64,000 nucleotides of DNA from Ehretia macrophylla (GCA_037974665.1 CM075765.1:5957501-6021500); one strand, 5' to 3'; counted from the stretch's first letter, positions 23,730-36,429 are shown. Numbers and translations: made by a program. Notes: generated by a model from the letters alone, not told the origin.

Positions 23730-24876
23730 AGATACTATTCACAGGCGGATACACGAGCCCCTGGATTATTTACGGAGAAATTCCAGAAGATGTTAAAGAG
23801 CGATGGTTTCTTTCTTTTGAGGTTTTTATAAACATTAATGTAATCAATATCTATTATATTATACACTTGTACATTTATACATGCATTTTCAATTAACATA
23901 TGTTTGTATTTTCTTTTTTTTGTCATTGCAGAGAGATTACAAGTGGCACCCATGCGACACGACATGCATCAAGCATTACTTCCATTACAAGGCAGTTGAG
24001 AGATTGAAAGACTAATTGGATAAGGCACGTAAATATAACAAGCGTCCTGAGTGGACCACATTAGAGAACTGAGAGCAAATGCTTACGAGATAGAGAGACC
24101 CAAAATGGATAAACAAATCAAATAAAAACAAGGACAACATGAGCAAAAATCTGTTGGTCCATTACACGGGTGCCACCCCCTATCATGAGGTGATGAGAAG
24201 GATGGTATGTAAGTAATATCTACTTAAATTTAATAGTGTATATTTGTCTATCTTAATATTCTAGTAACTGCACAATTACTACTTATGAAGTTAATAATGT
24301 AGGAGGAGACAAAAGACGACCCTGTTTGGAAAGTTGATGTTTTCAAGGCAATCCATAGTAAAGGGAAGGGTGATGGTATCCAGTACTCTGATCCAAAGGC
24401 TATTGAGATATAGTAAGTATTTATACAATGTATTACATTTCACTGTCGTTTAATATAATAAGATTATTAAATATTTTTAAATGTTGTTTTTACAGAAGCG
24501 ATATGAGAAGATGCTCTAACAACGTCAACTTGTGACACAAGAAGATCCCATCGCGCCGCTCGTTAATCCCAATGAGATCTTCTACCAAGTAGTTGGTGGG
24601 GCGAATAAATGATGTGTCTATGGATTCATCTCGTAAAGAGTCCGTATTGGCAGGGAAGCACCCTTTGTTCCCACCATCAATACTATAGTTGGACTCATAC
24701 AACAAGACATTGACAGGGTTATCACTCAAGCAACGGAGTCCATGAGGTAACAGTTTCAAGACCAAGGAACTGTGCATCAGGAGATGCAGCAATAGGTTAA
24801 CCAAGCCTTGGACGTCGTGATATTATTACAGGAGAAGATTAATCTGCCAAAAGGCAACCAACCACCACCACGTTAG
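23730..24876 (+). pseudogene. CACTA-associated transposase-family protein (PF03004-like), four exon pieces
   Basis: Readable exons are about 23730-23821 (IPEDVKERWF), 23932-24204 (RDYKWHP through PEW to the VHYTGATPYHEVMRRM region), 24303 to about 24411 (DDPVWKVDVFKAIHSKGKG) and 24496 to about 24876. Junctions fit GT-AG rules: GAG|GTTTTT and CAG|AGA, ATG|GTATGT and TAG|GAG, CAG|AAG. The order of motifs matches the plant transposase family carried by En/Spm elements. Stop codons interrupt each larger exon, for example after KAVERLKD and TLEN, so it is a pseudogene. The first exon probably starts further upstream than can be recognised. Confidence 0.75.
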
Positions 24877-25126
24877 CCCGATCAGCATGATCAATGGTAG
24901 ATTTATGATTTTTTTTGTCTATTTCATACAATAGTTTTATATTTTTATGAATTTAAGATGCATTATGTAAATATCATTTTGAATATGTAATTTTACGTAT
25001 TCTTGTATAAATTTGTTTTTTATTATTTTTTATAATTCATATTTTCTTTAAAAAATTCATAATTATTTGATGACGGAATAGCGATGGACAATTAGCCACT
25101 GCTTTTCGACGAAAAAATTGTCACGG

Positions 25127-25350
25127 AAAAGGATTACAGATTGTCTACGGATGTGTGACGACCAAAGGACTACGGATTGGCTACAAATACGTGGCGACCA
25201 AAAGGCTAAGAATTGGTTACAGATATGTGGCGACCAAAACGCTACGGATTGGCTACAAACATTTGGTGACCAAATGACTACGGATTGGCTACGAAATAAT
25301 GGCGATCAAACGGCTACAGATTGGCTACGGCTTTGTGGCGACGGTAAATT
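25127..25350 (+). repeat. Subterminal tandem array of about 36-bp units in the CACTA element
   Basis: Six units of the form CTACGGATTGGCTAC..GTGGCGACCAAA. Subterminal repeats of this kind bind the transposase in CACTA elements. Because the unit length is a multiple of three, an open frame of 86 codons with a 12-residue period crosses it; I do not regard that as a gene. Confidence 0.8.
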
Positions 25351-25589
25351 TATGATCGAACGACTACAGCTAGGGTGACGGAAGTTAATAATTAATAAAA
25401 ATATCAAAAATTAATGGACAACGGATTAGCTACGGGCATTTGTCGACGAAAATAAAAAAAAATACAAATTAATTTTTGGATTTAGCAACGGAAATGCAAT
25501 TTGGCTACAGGACGTAAGGCCACGGATGAAAAAGCGACGGAATTCCATCGCCGATCCTATGGTAGTGACGACCGGGCAACGGACAAAAC

Positions 25590-25606
25590 TGATTTTTCTT
25601 GTAGTG
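25590..25606 (-). repeat. CACTA terminal inverted repeat (right end)
   Basis: CACTACAAGAAAAATCA on the minus strand, the diagnostic terminus of plant CACTA elements. The adjoining three bases ATA (25607-25609) would be the target copy but have no confirmed partner. Confidence 0.8.
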
Positions 25607-25970
25607 ATAAACATCACATTCAATATGGAAAAAGTCATACCAACCTTGTTGTCTCACCAACTCAATCATGGGGGTTACCTGTAATTCATTATCCACCAAA
25701 AACTTTTCGAATAAAATATCCTTCTTGAATTCTATTATTTGTGTGTCTTCATATTCCCCAAACATTTGGAGGGGCCTAAGGAGGTTTTTGAGACCTTTGA
25801 GAGGGGGTTGATCTCTTTGATATAGAAGTCTTGGATTTTACTTTGTTTCGTGTGTTTTCCATGGTTAAAATTCAAGATTTTGAGATTATATGAAGAGGGT
25901 AAGAGGATTATGGAAGAAAATTTGAAGAAAAAGGGTTAAATTTTAAGATTGAAAGAAAGGATTTTGAGAA
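25607..25970 (-). pseudogene. Unrecognised decayed coding fragment, minus strand, truncated by the CACTA end
   Basis: On the minus strand a CT-rich leader-like region is followed by an ATG at about 25861, with a basic Ser/Thr-rich start and two stops. In another frame (25765 downward) it gives about 53 residues including IELVRQQGW before running into the CACTA terminus. The layout resembles N-termini of plant transposon or retrotransposon accessory proteins (PF20167-like), but that is only an impression. It shows that the CACTA element landed in, or was joined to, another coding sequence. Confidence 0.35.
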
Positions 25971-26029
25971 TTTGAGGTTAGGGTTTGAGAAAATTGAATT
26001 TAGAGGAATAATTGAACTGATTCATGCCT

Positions 26030-27019
26030 ATTAATGTCCTTCTCTGCGACTTGTTGGCCAGTCAGTAAGGTCCTCTGGTAGGGCCACCAGCGGGGATAGT
26101 GAGTTAAGCACCTTTCTATTCCTACCGAATGGGGATAGTCCGCCAATTGGTTCCCTACGGGAAGCAGAAAGTCCAGTTGGGCACCTCTTTTTTTTTTTAT
26201 TCAAAGTTTGTCGCCAATCTGTTGCTCTTTGCGATGGGATGGAGACAGACCTATAAAAATCCGTCACTACTCTGTCGCCATTATATTTATCTTTTACTTA
26301 TTGGTAAATAAAAAAAACGTATAAAAATATATTAATATATTAATATTTTACTTACTTATGAAGTTCGAACTAAAATAAAGAGTTTCTACATCACTAAATT
26401 GGCATTTAATTAATATTAACAGAGTTTAATTAAATTTAATAAGTGTGATAAGAACGATTATTGACTACCTATAAGATTTTTCTGTCAAAATTTATATGGT
26501 CGTGATATACGAACCAAGATTATTTTACTTTGGAAAACTATAAAGGTACATAAAATTGTCCTCTGTTTTACTTGCAGTTATACTTTTGTAATTAAAATAA
26601 AAGCAATCTTCTTTTTTATTAAAGGTCCATCGCTCTCTGTCTCTATGTTCGACGGAATGGTGGCTAACCAATAAAAAGCCAACATTGTTGGTGACAAAAA
26701 TTTCGTTGTATTAATATTTTTTTAATTATATTTATATTTTACTTTATCAATTAATAAATAAAAATATAAATAAAAACTAGAATAAGTCACCAGATTTGAG
26801 ACGAACTTCAATTATTTATTTGTTAATTATATTGATATTTTATTACTTATCAATTAAAAAATAAATATATAAATAAAAGCTATATTCCGTAGTCACTTTG
26901 CAATGAAATTGCGATGGATGTTAATTATATTTATATTTATATTTTTTTAACAAAAAGTCGTCGCCCTTCAATTGTTACTTCGTGGCAGATGAAAGACATG
27001 TACCAATTTATAAATAAAG

Positions 27020-27059
<40 letters not shown>

Positions 27060-27284
27060 TATTTTCGTTGTCAATCCGTTGCAAATAGCTAGACAACGGA
27101 CTCTAATTTTTTTTTTAAAAATAATTTTAATTAAACAATCTGTCGCCAATATTTGATGCCAATTCCTAGTGCCCGTCTTAGAGACAAAAAGGCGATGGAC
27201 TTTCACAGTCTATCACTAGTCATCATCATTTGGTGATGGATTTTTTTTTTTTTTTCGTTGCCCACGTTCCATTTTCTTGTAGTG
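26030..27284 (+). mobile_element. Second CACTA right-end fragment
   Basis: Ends ..CCATTTTCTTGTAGTG at 27284 (CACTACAAGAAAATGG on the minus strand). The preceding kilobase is filled with short diverged GTCGCCAAT / CGATGGA / CGTTGTCAATCCGTTGC motifs like CACTA subterminal repeats. No transposase coding sequence is seen and the left boundary is arbitrary. A TA repeat lies at about 27021-27059. Confidence 0.6.
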
Positions 27285-29133
27285 AAATATAGAGATAAGG
27301 TAAATAGAAAAAAAATGTAAGAAAACAATTTAAAAAAAATTACAGCAAAGGGGGAATCTACCCAGAAAAAGTAGTAAATATTAAACTTATGTAGTGAAAT
27401 TTCTCCGAAAAGGAATCAAATTGAAAGTATCAAATCATCTAAAGTAGATCTGACAAGAACTTGCCCCTTGAAGGAATCAAGAAGGGAAAATTATTCTGTC
27501 CGGATGTTTCCTGTTTGATGTGACTAGCTAGTGAGGTATTGCGTGACATGTGGCATGTACTAATGGAAGACCTTGTCCCACTTTGAGCAAAGAAGACGTT
27601 TTTAGCCTTTCATGTTGGTGTCGGAAATATAGTAAACTAATGCATTTAAAAAAAGAATAGATGTCAAATGACTAAAATGGACAAGCATGTAATGACAAAA
27701 AAACTTTGGTAAATGACCATATTTGGTTCCGCATGTGTAAGGTAAGCTTTTTAAACTATGTTTTATTCCCTCAAACTTGTCCCCAGATTTTCTTTTTGTT
27801 TGTAGGTGCAATAAAGTATTGCATCTAATAATTTTGTTTGTACGTGTAGTAAAATGATATTCCAAATTTAATGTGATCTTGCATATAAACCAAAAGTAGT
27901 GTCATAGCAAACCAATAAGATTTTTTTATTGATATTATAGTCTTACACCAAATATTTAATTCATGAGGGAATCGTTGTTGAAATTAGCCGAAACATGCTA
28001 TCGATATCTAAAAATTAGCCATAATTATTTTGTATCATGCAACAAATGTCATATATAGGGATTCCCAATTTTATATATATTTTTTCATTTGTTCAAAACG
28101 TGAAGTAAACAAACAACTACAAATGGAGAAATTAATGCGAACGATAATGTGAATTTCGGCATATCTATAAAATTAATGATTAAATTTCAAAAAATAGTTA
28201 GTATTTTGTTGGTATGTAATGCATAACCTACTGAAAAATATATATATATACATACACATAACTTAAAAATTCGATAATGATGATAAGAAATATGAAATGA
28301 ATTTCAAAATCTACAAATATGCATGTCTAGATTCATTTAAATAACCAAAAAAATAATATACGGATGTGCATGCAAGTCTCTACACTTAACCAAAATCTAT
28401 GAATATGAATAAAGTAAATTGCGCAGCATCATATTTAGATCCCTTTAATACACGAGTAAGCAATTAACGTTTAGCTCCTCTTCTTTTTTTCCTCGGTTAT
28501 ATTTATAAATAAAGTAATGTCAATGATTACATGATCTCATATTTAAAAATAAGAGAATCAAGGAAATACGAGAGTATCACAACAATTATCATATTATTTT
28601 GTAATAGCGTAATCTTCAATTTGCTCCATTGATGTTAAACATAGATAAGATTGTAGTAAAAAAAATCATATTCAATTTTAAATGTGGTATCTTTAGCAAG
28701 TCTTCAAAAATAGTATTGTTGAATTAGTAATTGCTAAACATATGTGACATATTAATCGTAAACACTAATTTAAAAGGGCTTTAATTATCCTCGATGGGCC
28801 TTTGTTTTAAGAAGTGGCAACAAACCACTATCTTCATAAATATATTAAGTCATGGCTAGTCTTTTACCAAAAAAATAAAAAAATAAAAAAAGATCAATAC
28901 TACTGCACGAAGCCCAAATCTATAAAGTGTACATTTATTCTATAAATTGGGCCTATAAAAATAAGCATATGTGAAATATTAGCCCAAATTAATAGTGACT
29001 CATCCTTTAGTGAGAGCAGCCGAATTATAGTTGGTGTTAGGCTGAAATTTCATGGAATTTAAGAACTTGTTTCACTGCATACTCCCTGTGATATATAAGT
29101 GTTTAATATTAGTGTTTACGATTGGATCATTGG

Positions 29134-29880
29134 AATGCGTTTGTGAATGAAATAACATTCCCAGCTTTATTTCGATTCTCATGCTTGGTATAAAGAAATT
29201 AAATTAAAATTAAAATTTCTATTCCCAAGATAATCTCATTCCCCTCTACATGAGAATTGGTACATTTTCATGTGTTTGTGGATACATTTTTCTCTTAAAT
29301 GACTAATATAACCCCATCAAAACATTATATTTTACAATCATGTCCCTTATATGTATATATTCTTTTGGTAAAATTGTACTACTATAACTACCACTATCAC
29401 CACCACCACCACCACTACCGCCACCACTACTATTATTATTACTACTACTACTAATAATAGTAATAAATAATCATAGATAATGTTTAAAAATTATTATGCA
29501 TTGTTATTATTATGAAGTCGATTATTAAGATAATTATTATTAATATTATTATTTATCGTGTTAATGTTATTTATAATTATGTTAATGTTTACTATTAATT
29601 TTAATACTACAACAATAAAAGGGTAACAATGTTATATTATACAATGTTTATTATTATGGGTATACTGGAATGCGTTTGAGAATAAAATGTCATTCCCCCG
29701 TACAAAGGATTAGCACATTTTCATATGTTTGAGAATAAACTTATTTCTTAAATACCTAATATTAACCCATCAAAATATTACATTCTATAATCATATCCCT
29801 TTTATATATAGATTTTTTTGGTTAAATTAATACTACTACTACTACTACTAATAGTAGTAACTAATAATAATAATAATGTT
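29134..29880 (+). repeat. Two diverged copies of a microsatellite-tailed segment
   Basis: The first copy runs from GGAATGCGTTTGTGAATGAA (about 29139) to the CTA/CCA/ATT triplet tract at 29377-29470. The second runs from GGAATGCGTTTGAGAATAAA (about 29667) to the ACT triplet tract at about 29830-29880. Shared inner blocks include ACATTTTCAT.TGTTTG, TAACCCCATCAAAA and AATCAT.TCCCTT. They look like two copies of one mobile or duplicated unit, each ending in a triplet repeat. Confidence 0.6.
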
Positions 29881-29902
29881 AATACTAAAAAAAATTGATA
29901 AA

Positions 29903-29985
29903 GTCTACAAATATGATTATTACCTAGAATAACAACTTGAACCATAAAGTCAACAAATATGATTATTACCTAGAATAACAATCTA
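29903..29985 (+). repeat. 46-bp tandem duplication
   Basis: ACAAATATGATTATTACCTA plus flanking bases occurs twice, about 46 bases apart, with few differences. Confidence 0.75.
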
Positions 29986-30116
29986 CTTGCGTAATATGGG
30001 AAAAAAAAATTTAGCTCAATAAATGCATTGACTAGTATTAATGGGAAGTAGTTATATTTCATTTCTTATTAAATGTAACTTAACCTACACAGAATATCAC
30101 GTTATCAAAATGTGCC

Positions 30117-30460
30117 TTCAATTTTGTTTCTAAAATGTTAAATTTCGCTATCTCATGTATTTGAATAATTTTCATTTCCGCTTCATTCACGTTAAAGGGG
30201 GAAATGAATTTTTCGTTACCATTTGAAATTCATTTTAGTGGGATATTAAAATTTCAATTGTATTTCAACAGTCTACTTGCGAGATCTTCAATTTTGGATT
30301 TATTACGCTATGAAATTAGTAAAATTTCGCTCTGGCTTGAATTTGAATAATTTTCAAATCCGTTTATTTTTCGTTAGAGGGGAAAATTAAAATTTGTATG
30401 ATATTTAAAGTTAATTTAGTGGGAAATTAAAATTTCAATTGTATTTTGAAATTGAAATCG
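30117..30460 (+). repeat. Diverged tandem repeat of about 170 bp
   Basis: Two copies share TTTGAATAATTTTCA..TCCG, TTCACGTTA/TTTTCGTTA, GGGGAAA, AATTCATTTTAGTGGGA or its variant, and ATTAAAATTTCAATTGTATTT. The origin is not recognised. Confidence 0.55.
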
Positions 30461-32191
30461 GGAGTTACTAAAATGTTGAAAATCTATTCTAACTCTCTAT
30501 TATAAGAAAAAATACTAAAAGACTGTTAGAGATAGTCTTAGTGTGGATAATTAAATAGTTTCCCATACAACAACGTACATAAGCAAAAAAGTTAACGGTA
30601 GACATCTGAATGAGAAAATGGAAAAAAAAAAAAAGAAAAAGAAAAGGAAAGTTACATGATACATGCACGCGTCCCCATACATTGAAAATGAAAGAAATGT
30701 CTTGTCATACCTTTTATGCGGCATGACATTCCACAAGGTTAATTTCGTAAAAGCAGCATTGAAGGGTAAGAAGGGAAATTAATTATATAATAAGGGTAAA
30801 TTGATAATATTGGTCCTGTTTGTTCTTTATTCATTTAAAAAAAACTGATGATGTGACATGTGGAGAGATAAATTTTTGCCGCACAGAATAATGACTCATC
30901 AAGAAGTTTACCGTCAGAAGTAATGAAATCTAAAGAACTATTGACCAGGAAAAGAAAGAAATCTAAAGAACTATTGTCACTTACTTTAGTGACATATGCA
31001 AGCCAAATCAGTTTATGCCGAGATTTTCATTCAAACGGTTGAAAAAATCTCGTTGGTCTTAATTGTTTTAATTTTGTTTCAAAAGTTAATTAGAGAAATA
31101 CTTTTCTGACTTGTTAAGTTTATTCCTTTCTGTTTCTAACTCCTAGATCTGTATAAATATCAATTTAAGTATCCAAAAACTAAACGAAGAGTTAAGGCGT
31201 GTGTTGACATATGTAATTACTCATTCTTCTTTGTTAATTGTTCTAAGTTTTTTTTTTTTTTTGGGTCAGATTCATTGTTCTAAGGTGCTACTATTATTGG
31301 TCCTGCTTTTGTTTCTGCAGCTATTGAGTTGTCGCTGATTAATATTACGCTTTTTAGCTAGTGGATTAGGTAGGCTATGCGTAAGCCAAACCTCATAAAT
31401 TTTGTGATTGCCTCATCGACAATTATTTATCTCAAACACGCGGTTGTATAACTTATTTGTGACTGAAAATTATTTTTTTTTGGCCAAGTTAAATACCTGA
31501 CCCTGACAATTTGCATTTGCTCATATTACAATAAACACAACATATTTGTTCAGACTTTCTTTTTCAGTTGATATTGATTAATATATGTTTGTTACGGAGT
31601 AATAATTATTTATATTCTAAATTTGTTTGATTTAACTTTTAAACATTTAAAAAAGTTTCGTGTGAGTTAAAAAAATTAAAATTAACTTATTTAATCTATT
31701 TTTTTAAACATCTTTTAGTAAAACCCAAACCTAAAAAAAGTTAAAAAATAAGAAATCCTAAAATCAGAATTTTTCTTAAAAGGCTTTCTTTTAATGTGTT
31801 TATATCATGTGAAAACTGTTTTTTTTTTTCTTCTTTTTTTCCTCAAAACCATCCCTAATATTTTTGAAAGTTTAAGATTGTTTTTAAAATTTCTCAAAAA
31901 TATCTCTCTATATTTTTCAAAAGTATTTCTGTCATAATAAAATCAAATAATCAACGTTTTCAAACATAACTAAGTTGCGCTCCCTAGGATGGTTGATAAG
32001 CCGCTCTGTAGTGCATGTTGTTTTACTATTATCAACAGTTCGCCCTTCAGTAGTTGTGACAAGTGTGTTTTGACGTCTCTGTCACTAATCATTTTTTCAA
32101 ATAATCTCCTAACTGAGCTGAGTGTTATTTAATTCTTTATCCGCATGCCACAACATGGTTACTGTTTCGAAATATTTTATTTTGGAATAAG

Positions 32192-32505
32192 TATTTTATA
32201 GAGATTGACCCCAAGGTCGTCTCAGATGATAAAGACTTTCATTCATTCAAGGGAGGTATTGGGTTTAAGTCCTGTAAGAGTGAAGGATAAAAGGTGAAGG
32301 TTGGAGTGCTGCTATTTGAAAATCATACATTGACTTATTCGGTGCATGTTTTGGGTCGGACTGCTACACTCCAGGGATTTTAGTTTAAATTCAATTGTTT
32401 GGTTAGACAAGGGGATGCTGGCGTATCTCATCTTCGGGTGGTGGTTATTCTAGTTTATGTCTTGTGGACTGGTTGAGTGGGGGCATTTCTAACGATAAAG
32501 CAAAA

Positions 32506-32578
<73 letters not shown>

Positions 32579-32586
32579 ATAGAGAT
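32192..32586 (+). mobile_element. tRNA-derived SINE with 14-bp target duplication
   Basis: Identical TATTTTATAGAGAT at 32192-32205 and 32573-32586 brackets the insertion. The body (32206 to about 32501) begins with a tRNA-like head: a box-B match GGTTTAAGTCC at 32262-32272, and box-A-like sequence around 32214-32233 that is less clear. It ends in an A run at 32502-32514 that passes directly into a long TA repeat. Length (about 295 bp), head, A tail and long target copies fit a plant SINE mobilised by LINE machinery. There is no coding capacity. Confidence 0.8.
32514..32574. repeat. (TA)n microsatellite grown from the SINE tail
   Basis: About 30 uninterrupted AT dinucleotides directly after the A tail and inside the target duplication, so it arose after or with the insertion. 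Confidence 0.9.
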
Positions 32587-35500
32587 AGTTTTTTAATCGT
32601 TGTATAAATTAAAACTTTTTACAATGAGTTTAATTGATTGCAATGATTAAATTCTTTTTATCACTTTTTGTTAATAGTTGTTCTTGAAATTACTTTTTGT
32701 AACCGTTACAAAATTATAATATAATTGCAACGATTTTCTCATTGGTTTTTTCATTAAAATTATAATTTAAATTATTTATTGAAAACTGTTGTAATGCTTT
32801 TTGATTTTTTTGTAACAGTTTTAAGTGTTATAACAGGTAAAAATATGGTAATTTTTGTATTCAAAATTCTTAATCCCTTAGCTGATGAATGGCAAGCCAA
32901 AGAGCCACAGAAGCCACAGATTTGACCGCCTTCAAAACTCGATGAGCTGATTGAAAATTTAATGACCCATGAATTCGGAATGAGTGAATATAATTCTAAA
33001 AAGGAGGAAGCAATTGTCATCCCATTCTCAGTTCCATAATTCTGCAGGAGTTTTTTTTTTTTGTGCACTTTGTCTATCACATATTGATCCAATTTGCATT
33101 ATGTATGATTTTTAATCCCAAGAAGGAGTTTTATTCTCCTGTGACATTCATGTCAAACTGCTTCTCTGATGCCATTGTGGAATCTGATGCTGAGCATGCT
33201 ATACTTAGGATGCTCTTCTCCAGATTTTAGCCCAGGAGGATTTGAAACCTTATTGAGGATATCCAGCATCTTTCTTCTGATATCCCAAATGTCTTGTTCA
33301 AGTTCATCAAGCAAGGGGAACAACTCTTGTGCCGATTGGGTTGCCAAAGTGGTGGCCAATTATTTGCTTCCTTTTAATTAGTTGTACTTTATTTTAATGG
33401 AGGCTAATTAATTTTTTAATCAAAAAATACTTACATATTTTGAAAATTTTTGTTGCCAATTGGGGTGCAACTTCCATTGGCCATAAAGCTACATCTACTC
33501 ATACTTGAGACTTAGTGACAGAGCAACCTCCTTTGTGATCAGTGAGGAAGACAAATCTCCTACTTGTTGGGCATTCAATCAACAACGGAGAAGATTTGGA
33601 AGAAGCCATGAGCAAGTCATCTATTGACAAATGCTTAGGAGCCCAATGAACGGCTGTGTTGGGTCATTGCTTAGAAGTGGCAATAGGTAGTCTTAGCTTC
33701 AAAATGGCTATACTAAGGACACTTTTATCAAAGGGTAAATTCTATTTTGCCATGTCGTATAAATTTTATATGGTTATTAAATTATTACGATATTAAAATA
33801 AGTTAGTTTACAAGGTAACACCACAACAAGATTTTGCGCTTTATATTCCTTTTTTTTGTGGTCGTAATCAAGGACGTATGTAGGACAATATAAGTGAAGG
33901 ATGCACATTTCTTTGGCCCCGTAAATTTTTTAAAATATTTTTGTATTTTTAGTTCAAAATACCCATTAAACCTCAATTAAAAAAATAAAAAAAAACCTTC
34001 CATTATTATAATTGGAAAAATATATACTATAACTTTATCGGGAAAAAAAAACTATAGGACGTATACTCCGATTGTTTGGTTGAATAGAAAATAGGAACAA
34101 AGGAAAGCGAAAAGGGGCAATATTAAGACTTTCAACATTTTTTTAATAGATTTTATCATATTGGAGACGACTGTGTGTTACTATTCCTCCATTCTATGAA
34201 GCATTGAGACAAACAACAGATAAGTGCATAATACGACGCAACAATACACGAATGCATCAACATGTAGACTTTTAAAAACTTAGACAAGGCAAGCGAGGGA
34301 CCAGTGATTTAAAATATTTTTTTTACTTTCAAATATTAAGTTAATATAATTTAACAAAGATGAATAGATTATGGAGTAATCATAAGCAAAGATGAATTTT
34401 CAGTCTTCTCAATTCATCTTGTGAATTTTATCATGTAAAAATGCTCATCAAATTATATTTCATCTTTTGGTATAAAATAATTTAAATTGACTAAAATCAT
34501 ATTAGAAACTACCACGAGTTATTATAGGTGTTTTGGGAAAGAACCAAAATAGGAAAACATAATTTTGTGTGAGTCAAGGAACTTATGCAGTTGAGCTGGG
34601 TGTTAGGCATGTCTAAAAAGTGTCCTATAGATGCCAAAAATACTCACAAGTCCAATTATGACTAAAAGGTAACAAATCCCCCAAAGCGACAGACTAGGAA
34701 AGAAGGCAAGCCCCAAATAAGGAAAGGCCTCCAAAATCTTCTGACCTATATCATGGAGACACGTGGCAGCATCCTAAATAGTTGAAAAGTCATCAGAGGA
34801 ACCATTAGACGGGAAACAATAAGCATTTTTTAGAATGGGGAAGACCATAGACGCCTCAATCAACTTATGAGCAACCTAGGATGTTGGCCACTTGATGACT
34901 AAGACTCCACCTTAACCAATCAGAAGCTCGTAGGGACATCCACTTGCCTTACAACGGCTGCTCAAGAATTCTTTAGCCAATCAAAAATAAGAAGAAGCTC
35001 CAACAAAAACAGACGTGATGCAAGACCTATACGACGATTATAAATAACAATCACCTTAACGATCCAACAAGACAATACAAAGGGATGAGAGCATACAAAA
35101 GAGATTCGTACCAAACGGCACAAGCAAAACACAAACACAGACACACACATGAGACACATGGCATCATACAGAGCGACACATACAATTGATGCCACGACCA
35201 GATAAGGCCGAAGAAAGGTGCTCGAGCAACAAGAGCCCACTAGGGCCCCACCTGCTTGAAATTATGAAAAAGGGTCCAGGGTAGGAGCCGACTCCCTGGA
35301 GTGTCCGACTCGAATCCTGATTATACGTTCATGGAGGATCTATATCGACCATATAAATTGTTAAGGTAGAAATCTGAAACTCTACTCTGAGCTCGACCTA
35401 CGTATAAAACCAGATGTAGGTTCTTTCCACGTAAGCACTCTAACGTTTAAGTTAGTCTTTGTATGGCTTGTTTAGAAAGAAAGATAGAAATTTATAAAGT

Positions 35501-36300
35501 GTTTGGAGAATATGAGTTACTTTTCCTTTGTGAATGAGTGGAGTATTTATACATTTCTAAGAGTATCTTTTCTTTATTTTGTGGGATTATATCAGAATCT
35601 ATTATAACCTCTTTTTCGACGTCTTAGAAATATTTTGAGATCCCAACCTTAGATTCGTAGATTAGGACAAACATTGACGATCCCGACCTCTGGTCTTGCA
35701 CGAGGTCAGGTCGGGTACGAGCTAACTATCCACCATCAAGGATAAAATTGACATTTCACGTCGAATCAAAATTTATCCCCCCATCATAAATAATTATTGA
35801 AAAAGAGTTAGATGCGTGTTAGAAAATTAAACAAAAAGAAAAATTGACTTAACATTTACAGATCGTTCAATACTTGAAAAAAGTATCAAACTAGTATTGA
35901 ACAAGTAGGGTACATCCCAAATTTCTTCAATGGAAAACTTTGAACAAATATCTAATAGCATTTTAAAATTATAGACAATGTTATTCCAATTGAGAGACAA
36001 TTAACTAAACAAAAAGTAAAGTTCTAATGCCTAATCGATATTTTGTATATATCATTTTTTTGGCAAATAAAAAGTAAAAGATCTAGAATTTAGAGATGTT
36101 AAGTTCTATAATTCCTTACTTGCTTAATGTTTGTTCATCTAAATAGCAATTATATATCCACAAGATAATAATATCTTATCTACCATCTATTTGTATTTCA
36201 ATCAAAGTAAGAAACTAAATCCATAATTAGTTGCCAAATACCATTTGATTTAGCGATAAGACACTCACAGTATTTGTGAACTCGAATTTCACTAACAACA
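32587..36300. other. Intergenic DNA, no recognised gene
   Basis: Minus-strand open frames at 32772-33092 and 33153-33359, and a third stretch near 33500-33700, read as somewhat protein-like short pieces. One (33153-33359) has an acidic helical stretch ELEQDIWDIRRKMLDI. They could be fragments of a decayed gene, but I recognise no family and see no intact exon structure. The segment 35240-35760 is more GC-rich and contains the hairpin TCCAGGG..CCCTGGA near 35277-35301. No further feature is seen. Confidence 0.45.

Positions 36301-36302
<2 letters not shown>

Positions 36303-36348
<46 letters not shown>
36303..36348. repeat. (TA)n microsatellite upstream of the coiled-coil gene
   Basis: About 22 TA dinucleotides, ending some 90 bases upstream of the presumed transcript start. 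Confidence 0.9.
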
Positions 36349-36350
<2 letters not shown>

Positions 36351-36429
36351 CTTAGCCTTCATTTGCATTAAAATGAGCTGTTTAAAATTTAAATGAAAAT
36401 TCCAACATCTCAGCAACCAAATAACATCA

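Larger units (their letters stand above)
23700..25606 (+). mobile_element. CACTA (En/Spm-type) transposon remnant, right half
   Basis: Exons of a plant CACTA protein, a subterminal repeat array and a right terminal repeat ending ..TTTTTCTTGTAGTG (CACTACAAGAAAAA on the minus strand) occur in order. No left terminal repeat is found between the copia-1 LTR and the exons, so the left end is deleted or too diverged. The element is immobile. Confidence 0.75.
27285..32191. other. AT-rich intergenic DNA
   Basis: No gene is recognised on either strand. It holds several short direct duplications and trinucleotide microsatellites listed separately. Open frames here are short, AT-driven and without domains. 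Confidence 0.6.

Noticed and set aside
25118-25378. 86-codon repetitive open frame as a gene
   Set aside because: It is produced by 36-bp CACTA subterminal repeats, a length divisible by three.
32206-32290. Possible tRNA gene
   Set aside because: Only box-like motifs are present with no cloverleaf; the A tail and target duplication show it is a SINE head.
33153-33359. Minus-strand gene fragment with an acidic helical stretch
   Set aside because: No recognisable family, no supported exon structure, and neighbouring frames are broken; kept only as a remark.
35240-35760. Possible LTR or short terminal-repeat element
   Set aside because: Composition differs from its surroundings, but no partner repeat, primer site or target duplication was found.
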